From: JAOUGY01 sp050329955
GTDB taxonomy: Bacteria; Actinomycetota; Acidimicrobiia; Spongiisociales; ZC4RG35
Direction: 5' to 3'
NCBI GenBank assembly: GCA_050329955.1
Contig: JBHJOH010000140.1
Span: forward strand, 1-14,913
Length of the DNA: 14,913 nucleotides
The translations under genes were made by a program, and so were the position numbers. The notes under the pieces were generated by a model, which was not told the DNA's origin, did not search any database, and saw only the letters and a program-made list of their open reading frames with translations. Below, in pieces: positions 7,171 through 12,342 of the stretch (position 1 is the first letter of the stretch; every line of letters starts with the position of its first letter).

Positions 7171-7176
7171 TGTGAA

Positions 7177-7184
7177 TCCTCCTT
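7177..7184 (-). promoter_or_regulatory. Strong Shine-Dalgarno for the flavodoxin gene
   Basis: The - strand reads AAGGAGGA six bases before the ATG at 7170. It settles the start at MTVLVTHAS and shows that this gene has a real 5' leader. Confidence 0.85.
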
Positions 7185-7292
7185 GGCTCCAGCCCTCACC
7201 ATCCGGGTACGAACTCGCACTGCCCAGAGGCCAACGCCCCAGCACCCGACCGCGATCAACCTCTGAGTAGCGGGTCAATCTCCCGGAAGTCC

Positions 7293-7322
7293 CTGACGTG
7301 CTCGATGGCCGTCGGGTAGGTT
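7293..7322 (+). promoter_or_regulatory. Possible promoter for the cupin gene
   Basis: CTGACG (7293-7298) and TAGGTT (7317-7322) have an 18-bp spacer and each partly match the housekeeping -35 and -10 consensus. The transcript would have a leader of about 70 nt before the ATG at 7402. Matches this short arise by chance, so confidence is low. Confidence 0.3.
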
Positions 7323-7390
7323 CGAGACGGGTGGACGTCTGCGAGCGTGTTCGGGCCGAGAGATGTTCGCGAGCATCACCGAAGAGTTCC

Positions 7391-7397
7391 GGAGGAG
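7391..7397 (+). promoter_or_regulatory. Ribosome binding site of the cupin gene
   Basis: GGAGGAG ends four bases before the ATG at 7402 and excludes the 13-codon longer start at 7363, which has no such site. Confidence 0.75.
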
Positions 7398-7401
7398 TGC
7401 G

Positions 7402-7719
7402 ATGGCTCATGTGCTGATAGAAGACTTGGCCGGGACGGTCGAGATCCCATCTGAAGGGACCCTGAGCCGGGTGGTCGCCAAACCTGGCCCGGTGCGTTTG
7501 GTCATGTTCGCATTCGACCAGGGACAGGAGCTGACCGAACACACGGCTTCGGTTCCGGTGGTGCTCCAAGTGGTCAGCGGCCGTCTCGTCGTGACGGTCG
7601 ACGGTGATCGGCACGTGTTGACCCCGTCGGCGTGGCTGTACCTCGACGCCGATCAGCCCCACTCGGTGTTCGCCGAAGAGCCATCCCGGCTGCTGCTCAC
7701 GATGATCAGACCGGCGTGA
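7402..7719 (+). CDS. Small single-domain cupin
   Basis: A 105-aa protein with a single conserved beta-barrel (cupin) domain, cytoplasmic, of unknown ligand. Motif 1 is GQELTEHTASVPVVLQVVSG (41-60) and motif 2 lies around DADQPHSVFAEE (82-93). The metal ligands look reduced: H47 and H87 are present, but the second His of motif 1 is absent and Q56 sits near the usual Glu position. A metal may be bound weakly or not at all, so a binding or sensor role is as likely as catalysis. The ATG at 7402 is chosen over the one at 7363 because GGAGGAG lies four bases upstream. The stop overlaps the 3' end of the convergent decarboxylase gene by 14 bp. Confidence 0.85.
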   Translation: MAHVLIEDLAGTVEIPSEGTLSRVVAKPGPVRLVMFAFDQGQELTEHTASVPVVLQVVSGRLVVTVDGDRHVLTPSAWLYLDADQPHSVFAEEPSRLLLTMIRPA

Positions 7720-9610
7720 CCACGGCTTGATCAGTGCTTCCGTCGCCAGCCCCGTCCCGGCGGCGGGCCGCGGTCGTTTCGATGTGGCGTCGGAGATCGG
7801 GGGAACTTCGCATCGCCCGGTTGAGCACCGTGGCGGGAATGGTGAACAGTCGGGTCTCTTCGGTGGCGGTCACGGTCGCCATGCGCGGCGAGCCGTATCC
7901 GGCTCCCCAGTCGAGGGCGGCGATCTCTCCGAAGAAGCTGCCACCTTCGAGCGTCGCAACCACCCGGCCGACCGTTGTCACCGTCACCTTCCCCTCCAGG
8001 ATCACGTGGAACTCGTTGGTGGTCTTCATCTCCTCGACGATCATCCACCCCGCCGGCACTCGCTGCTCCTGGCCGCTGGCGATGATCTGGTCGACGACCG
8101 GGTCGGGGGTGTCTGCGAACAGCGGGTGTCGACGGAGGTTGCCCTCGACGTCGGCGTCGAGCCAGCCAGAAGTGCCGAGCGCATCTCGGGGCTGAGGCGC
8201 CTGGTCGGCCCGCGTCGGCTCGGCATTCGCCAGCCAATCCAGTACCGCATCGACGTCCTCGGCGGTGGTGGTGTGGTTGAACACGCACATGCGGATCGCA
8301 TAGGTGCCGGCGAGTCGGGTGGATGAGACCAGGCCGACTCCCGACGCCGCCAATGCCGCCACCAGCCCGGCGTTCAGCTCTTCGAGAGCCGTCTCGTCAG
8401 CGTTGGGGAGCGTGCGGCGGAAGCACACCACCGACAGGTGAGCCGGGCTGAGCAGCTCGAAGCGATCGTCGGCGGCGATCCTCCGCTCCAGGTCCTGGGC
8501 CAGGCTGATGGAGCTGTCGATCGCCCGGCGGAAGGCGCCCAGGCCGAGGTTCGCCACCGACATCCACACCTTCAGTGCCCTGCTCGAGCGCGACAGCTGC
8601 ATGCCGAGGTTGGAGTAGTCGGTGGCAGTGGAGTCGTGGGCGTCCTCGAGATAGGGCGGTGTGATTCGAAACGCCTCGGCCAGCACACCGGGCCGCCGTA
8701 CCAGCAGACCCCCGCACTCGAACGGCTGGTACAGCCACTTGTGCGGGTCGACGGTGATCGAGTCGGCCCGGTCGATACCCGTCATCAGGGCTCGCCCGTG
8801 ATCGGTGAGCATGGCGAATCCGCCGTAGGCACCATCGATGTGGAACCACACGTCGTGGGCATCGCAGACGTCGGCGATGGCGTCGAACGGATCGACGGCG
8901 CCGGTGTTGGTGGAGCCGGTGGCGGCGGCCACCATCACCGGGACCATCCCACGTTCGAGGTCGGCGCCAATGGCGCGGTCGAGAAGATCGGGGTCCATCC
9001 GAAACGCCCTATCCGAGGCCAGGACCCGAACCTGGTCTGAGCGGAATCCCAGCACCCGGCAAGCGCGGGCCAACGAGGAGTGGGCCTGATCTGACACGTA
9101 GACCACGGCCCGCTGGTCCATCTCTCCGACCGCGTGGTGCCGGGCGGCGGCGAGGGCGGTCATGTTGGCGGCGGAACTGCCGCTCGTGAGGAGCCCCCCG
9201 GCATCGCCGGGATAGCCCACCCAGGACTTCATCCAGTCGATCACTACCTGCTCGACCCGGCTCAGCCCGGCGGCCTCGCGCCATGTGCTGGCATCGAGGT
9301 TGCAGGCGGACACGATGAAGTCGGCGAGCGCCCCCGGCCAGGTGCCGCTACCCGGTATGTAGCCGAAGAAACGGGGATGGCTCCACACGCCGCTGAAGGG
9401 CAGCACATCCTGTTCGAGAGTGCCTAACAATTCGGGGAGGGGGACCGGCCCCTCAGGAGGTGGCCCTGAGAACCGGCTGCGCATCTCCTCGGGTGACGAC
9501 TCGCGCAGGACCGGGCCTGTCTGGAGTTGAGGGAGTCGTTCGACCAGCCAGTCGACCACCTCGTAGCCGTTCCGGCGCATCTCGTCCGCCGACAATTCCA
9601 GTTCTGCCAC
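7706..9610 (-). CDS. Group II PLP-dependent decarboxylase fused to a C-terminal cyclic-nucleotide-binding domain
   Basis: A 634-aa two-domain protein, counted from the GTG at 9610. Residues about 5-465 are an aromatic-L-amino-acid/glutamate decarboxylase-type fold. They include HPRFFGYIPG (78-87), LTSGSSAANMTAL (141-153), the cofactor-stacking His in DQAHSS (174-179, H177), AATGSTNTGAVDP (229-241), HIDGAYGG with D259 (257-264) and the Schiff-base lysine in DPHKWLYQPFECG (K291). Such enzymes remove CO2 from an amino acid to give an amine; which amino acid cannot be told. Residues about 485-611 are a Crp/PKA-type cNMP domain. It has HPLFADTPDPVVDQII (495-510), a strand with VILEGKVTV (536-544), and a phosphate-binding cassette FGEIAAL (560-566)...PRMATVTA (575-582) that keeps its Gly, Glu and Arg (R576). 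A Shine-Dalgarno GAGGAGG four bases before the GTG decides the start over the ATG at 9631 and the GTG at 9652. The fusion implies allosteric control of the enzyme by cAMP, cGMP or another ligand, which is inference. Confidence 0.92.
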   Translation of the reverse strand: MAELELSADEMRRNGYEVVDWLVERLPQLQTGPVLRESSPEEMRSRFSGPPPEGPVPLPELLGTLEQDVLPFSGVWSHPRFFGYIPGSGTWPGALADFIVSACNLDASTWREAAGLSRVEQVVIDWMKSWVGYPGDAGGLLTSGSSAANMTALAAARHHAVGEMDQRAVVYVSDQAHSSLARACRVLGFRSDQVRVLASDRAFRMDPDLLDRAIGADLERGMVPVMVAAATGSTNTGAVDPFDAIADVCDAHDVWFHIDGAYGGFAMLTDHGRALMTGIDRADSITVDPHKWLYQPFECGGLLVRRPGVLAEAFRITPPYLEDAHDSTATDYSNLGMQLSRSSRALKVWMSVANLGLGAFRRAIDSSISLAQDLERRIAADDRFELLSPAHLSVVCFRRTLPNADETALEELNAGLVAALAASGVGLVSSTRLAGTYAIRMCVFNHTTTAEDVDAVLDWLANAEPTRADQAPQPRDALGTSGWLDADVEGNLRRHPLFADTPDPVVDQIIASGQEQRVPAGWMIVEEMKTTNEFHVILEGKVTVTTVGRVVATLEGGSFFGEIAALDWGAGYGSPRMATVTATEETRLFTIPATVLNRAMRSSPDLRRHIETTAARRRDGAGDGSTDQAVVTPV

Positions 9611-9614
9611 CCGA

Positions 9615-9621
9615 CCTCCTC
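9615..9621 (-). promoter_or_regulatory. Shine-Dalgarno that fixes the decarboxylase start
   Basis: The - strand reads GAGGAGG four bases before a GTG at 9610 (V-A-E-L-E-L-S). The two upstream in-frame starts (9631, 9652) would put this motif inside the coding sequence. Confidence 0.7.
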
Positions 9622-9807
9622 GTCCGCTCATCAGAGCCACTGGCCGGACCACGGATACCCAAGCGACCCTTCCTCCCCCGAGGGGGTGGTGTCCGCCGAT
9701 CGCAGCGTTCGGGCTAGGGCCGGAGGGGGCGTCAGGTCCGGCGCGATCGGCGTGACGTTCTGGCGGCGTGAACCGATTCGCGGTTGCCTTCGATCTGGAT
9801 CTCCGAG

Positions 9808-10581
9808 TCAGCTCCCCTGTGGTGCGCCTCGCTCCGCCTCGGCTCGGGTGAGCTGTTCGGCGAGCCGGTCGGCTTCGGATCGGGCCGCTTCTGCTCGTTG
9901 GGCGGCCGATGTGGCTTCGGCCCTGGCCTTCAGGGCGCGACGCGCCGCCATCTCGGCCTCATCCGAGGCGCGTTGGGCATCGGCCGACGCCACGATGGCG
10001 CGCTCCTGCGCCTGGTGGGCTTTCGATCGGAGCGCCTCCAGCTTCCGGTGGGCGGCCTCCTCGGCTCTCGATGGCTTCAGCGGCTGGGGAGGCTGGGGCT
10101 GGAGTCCCGCAGAGAACAGTTCGAAACCGGACGGCTCCAGGTCGTGGACGAGCCGGCCGGCGGCCAGCATCGCCCGGCCTTCGGTCGAGGCGGCACCTGA
10201 ACGGAGCGTGGTGAGGACCCGGTCCTGTGTCTGGGCGGTGATCGAGGGCATCACCCGCCTGGCTGCCTTCTCCAAACGGGCGATGGCAGCGGCCTCCTGG
10301 GCGCGGGCCTCCTGATAGCCGGTGACCGGGCCACCGTTCATGGCGCCGCGCTGCACCGCCTCGAGTTTGGTGCCCGCTTCGGCAAGGTCGGCGAGGTCCG
10401 CGCCGGCCGAGCGGGCCAACTGGTTGACCACCCACACCGACACACTGGGCTTGCGTATCGCGGCCACGGCAGCAGCCGCCTCGGTTGATCCCTCGGATTT
10501 GAGTCGGCGCACGATGTCGCCCCGCACCTCGATGTAACGGTCGAGTGGTGCTGCGAACAACTCGTCCAGGTGGTCGTCCAC
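9808..10581 (-). CDS. Actinobacterial conserved hypothetical protein with C-terminal coiled coil
   Basis: A 257-aa protein whose N-terminal part (about 1-60) resembles a widespread uncharacterised actinobacterial family: LDELFAAPLDRYIEVRGDIV (5-24), then AIRKPSVSVWVVNQLAR (41-57). The middle is helical. From about residue 168 to the end it is almost entirely Ala/Arg/Glu/Lys with heptad-like spacing, predicting a long coiled coil and likely oligomerisation. There is no signal peptide or membrane segment. No catalytic motif is visible and I assign no function. The start is a GTG at 10581 with only a distant GAGG upstream, so it could be off by some codons. It is on the same strand as the decarboxylase, with a gap of about 200 bp that has no recognised element apart from a small CCCCCGAGGGGG palindrome. 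Confidence 0.75.
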   Translation of the reverse strand: MDDHLDELFAAPLDRYIEVRGDIVRRLKSEGSTEAAAAVAAIRKPSVSVWVVNQLARSAGADLADLAEAGTKLEAVQRGAMNGGPVTGYQEARAQEAAAIARLEKAARRVMPSITAQTQDRVLTTLRSGAASTEGRAMLAAGRLVHDLEPSGFELFSAGLQPQPPQPLKPSRAEEAAHRKLEALRSKAHQAQERAIVASADAQRASDEAEMAARRALKARAEATSAAQRAEAARSEADRLAEQLTRAEAERGAPQGS

Positions 10582-10876
10582 GCTTCGCTACCGGCCTCGA
10601 CGCCACGCGACCGGCGGCAGCGTGTTGTAGATCAGGGTCGTTTCTCGCTCGGTGTGTGGGCGATGAGGCCGTGGGCGTGAACGTGCCCCATGGGTGCTTG
10701 GCTCTGGCATCTGGAGAACCCCTAACGTGCTGTCGTTCCTTGTCGTTCAATGTACGGGTTTCACGCGGCGACGACTTCTCCAAGCCTGCCGTGCGCCGGG
10801 GTCACGTGTAATCAACCGAGCGGTTGATCATAGGGCCTGCCAGGACGCGCCGCGGCGTAGGAGAGCGGTGGCGCGT
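10582..10876. other. Intergenic stretch with no convincing gene
   Basis: About 295 bp between the coiled-coil gene and the monooxygenase remnant. It is somewhat less G+C-rich near 10700-10830 and holds a close direct repeat TGTCGTTC (10731-10738 and 10741-10748) plus the palindrome listed separately. Open frames crossing it read as non-coding. I recognise no tRNA or attachment core. Confidence 0.5.
10811..10828. promoter_or_regulatory. TetR-operator-like palindrome
   Basis: ATCAACCG-AG-CGGTTGAT is a perfect 18-bp inverted repeat with a two-base centre. Its core ACCGAGCGGT matches the ACCGNNCGGT type bound by several actinobacterial TetR-family regulators. The centre is too tight for a good RNA hairpin, so an operator is more likely than a terminator. 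No regulator gene or intact target gene lies next to it, and it sits in decayed DNA. Confidence 0.45.
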
Positions 10877-11167
10877 TCAGCTCGCCGAACGAACCTCGGG
10901 CAGCACGTCCTCGCCGAGCATGGCGATGAGGTCCATCCACTGGTCGAACTGCAGATCGAACACCAGGCGATCGACCCCGGCCTCCCGGAGCGCCTCCACC
11001 TCGGCGATGACGTCGCCGGCGGCGCCCGCGATCAGCGAGCCCTGCAGGTCTTCGGCAGTTTCGAAGCCGCCCGAGGTGGGCTTGACCCACCACTTGCCGA
11101 AGTCGTTCGCCCACTTGAGAAGACCTGGTACGTTCACCCCCTCCGAGGGTTTCCGCCAAGCGGGCAC
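10877..11167 (-). pseudogene. C-terminal remnant of a luciferase-like (LLM-class) flavin-dependent monooxygenase
   Basis: The frame encodes 96 residues ending naturally in LPEVRSAS. It contains VPGLLKWANDFGKWWVKPTS (13-32), DLQGSLIAGAAGDVIAEVEA (40-59) and REAGVDRLVFDLQF (61-74), which resemble the C-terminal end of bacterial LLM-class oxidoreductases (usually 300-380 aa). The FMN- and substrate-binding N-terminal three quarters are missing: upstream on this strand the frame fails, and the DNA becomes the opposite-strand M20 remnant from about 11207. A short alternative-frame stretch just upstream (MTILEGARLAE, from 11183) may belong to the same ancestor and be frameshifted. No plausible start or ribosome site exists, so I call it a truncated pseudogene. 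Confidence 0.65.
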
Positions 11168-11206
11168 CTTCGAGGATGGTCATGCGGTTGGCGTGTTCCG
11201 GTCGGA

Positions 11207-11880
11207 TCGCATGAGGTCCAGCCCGGTGACCCGCGCATCAAGGCTGCGGTTGCCGATGTGGTGGCTCCGATGATCGAGTCGCTCGGGCCCGACGACATCA
11301 CCTTCCATGCCGATGCCGACCTGTTGGCCAGATTCGGACCCCGGGTGATGATGGACTGCTGATCCAGACCTACATCGTGTCCCAACACGGCAACGAGATG
11401 GACGACCCGCTCGCCGGTAGGCTCGAGGAAGGATCGGCGTTCGGAGTCTCCGGCCAAGTGCTGGTGGGACAGGGAGCCAATCAGAACAAGGGACCGATGG
11501 CGTCGGCCCTCGCCGCACTCGCCATACGTCCGGACGCGCTGCAGCGACCGGTGCTGCTGGCGGTGAACACCGAAGGCATGAGCAGCCACGGTGGATCGGG
11601 CCGCGTCATCGACGATCTGGGCGTGGCGGCGTAGAGGGGGGTGCTTGCGTTCGGAACCGATCTGAACGTCTCGATCGGCAACCGCGGTCGGGTCGACATC
11701 CACATCGAGGTGCCGGGAGCGTCGTCGCATTCGAGCCAGCCCACGCTGGGCGACCGGCGACTTCTTCAGGGTGAGCGTCCCGAAGAGGTGGTTGCCTCGG
11801 TGCGGGCGCATCTGACCGCTTCGCTCGACTTCGAGGTCGAGGTGACCCAGGGGGTGGTGATGTTCCCGGCCGAGGTTCCC
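11207..11880 (+). pseudogene. Decayed M20-family metallopeptidase/deacetylase-like gene
   Basis: Residue patterns of one protein continue across lesions. Frame 2 from about 11207 gives SHEVQPGDPRIKAAVADVVA, later ADLLARFGPRV, and stops at 11360-11362. From 11350 frame 1 continues with DGLLIQTYIVSQHGNEMDDP, GQGANQNKGPMASALAAL and NTEGMSSHGGSG up to an in-frame TAG at 11632-11634. After it the same frame resumes with VLAFGTDLNVSIGNRGRVDI and PGASSHSSQP. This order fits an M20 peptidase or deacylase entering its dimerisation domain. TLG is then followed at once by DRRLLQGERPEEVV, a motif normally about a hundred residues later, implying an internal deletion. Lesions are thus an N-terminal truncation, a one-base frameshift near 11345-11350, a nonsense codon, an internal deletion and a junction near 11880. 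M20 membership is by memory of the motifs; the broken state is seen directly. Confidence 0.65.
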
Positions 11881-12273
11881 GCCGAGGAGGGTCTCGACTA
11901 CGACTTCGAGCGGCTTCGCCCCGCCAACACCGCCACCGCCCATCAGGTGCTCCACTTGGCCAAAGATCGTGGCGTGCAGGAGGCCGTGAAGGAGCGGCTC
12001 ATGGCCGCCCACTTCGTCGAGGGCCGCCACGTCGGACGCCGCCAGGAGCTGGCGGAGCTGGGGGCGGAATCCGGGCTCGAGGCGGCCGAAGTGCTGGAGG
12101 TTCTGGAACTCGGCACCTTTGTTGCTGTCGTCGACGAGGACCGCCGAACGGCGGCGCGCCTTGGTATCAGCGGGGTGCCGTTCTACGTCGTCGACGGTCG
12201 CTACGCCGTGTCAGGGGCGCAGCCAGCCGAGGTGTTCGTGCAGGTGCTGTCGGGCATTCTCGGCGATCGTTGA
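11881..12273 (+). pseudogene. C-terminal part of a FrnE/DsbA-family thiol oxidoreductase, joined to the M20 remnant
   Basis: From AEEGLDYDFERLRPANTATA at 11881 to the stop at 12273, about 130 residues match the C-terminal half of FrnE-type DsbA-family proteins (usually 210-240 aa). These include LHLAKDRG, AAHFVEGRHVG, GISGVPFYVVDGRYAVSGAQ and PAEVFVQVL. The GVPFYVVDGRYAVSG part is the conserved cis-proline region. The N-terminal thioredoxin strand and the CPWC-type redox motif are gone. The frame is open from GTG at 11641 through the M20 fragment, giving an uninterrupted chimeric frame of 210 codons. Expression of a nonsense fusion is possible, but without the redox cysteines it cannot act as an oxidoreductase. 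GCCGAGG occurs on both sides of the junction (11869-11875 and 11881-11887). Confidence 0.7.
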
Positions 12274-12298
12274 ACGAGTTGGTTCTGCCGAGAATACC

Positions 12299-12327
12299 TT
12301 GAATTTGCCGCCCCTCTGAGGTAGCAT
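12299..12327 (+). promoter_or_regulatory. Promoter of the HNH gene (leaderless)
   Basis: TTGAAT (-35, 12299-12304) and TAGCAT (-10, 12322-12327) are separated by the optimal 17 bp. The -10 ends seven bases before the ATG at 12335, so the transcript should start at or next to the start codon. A GAGGT at 12318-12322 is too far away (12 bp) to be a good ribosome site, which supports leaderless translation. Confidence 0.6.
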
Positions 12328-12342
12328 CGAACGTATGTTCGA
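12327..12342. promoter_or_regulatory. LexA binding site (SOS box)
   Basis: TCGAAC-GTAT-GTTCGA is a perfect match to the mycobacterial/actinobacterial SOS box TCGAAC-N4-GTTCGA, and the palindrome extends one base further on each side. It overlaps the last base of the -10 element, the predicted +1 and the ATG (12335-12337) of the HNH gene. LexA bound here would block polymerase, and DNA damage would relieve it. Confidence 0.88.

Noticed and set aside
7171..7662. N-terminal extension of the flavodoxin frame
   Set aside because: A strong AAGGAGGA directly before ATG 7170, and the extension would run antisense through the cupin gene.
9675..9686. CCCCCGAGGGGG mini-palindrome upstream of the decarboxylase gene
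   Set aside because: Five-base arms of a single base are likely in such G+C-rich DNA; no regulator known to me fits.
9771..9785. AACCG-ATTCG-CGGTT stem near the end of the coiled-coil gene
   Set aside because: Only five base pairs; too weak to call a terminator.
9527..10315. Long + strand frame opposite the coiled-coil gene
   Set aside because: Ser/Ala/Arg-biased translation without motifs; the - strand frame has the recognisable RKPSVSVWVVNQLAR family motif and a coherent coiled coil.
10694..10810. Possible tRNA or attachment-site remnant in the gap before the monooxygenase fragment
   Set aside because: No cloverleaf, T-loop or anticodon stem could be drawn, and no integrase is present.
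11134..12030. 298-codon - strand frame across the pseudogene block
   Set aside because: His/Arg/Gly-rich shadow; the + strand shows M20 and FrnE motifs over the same bases.
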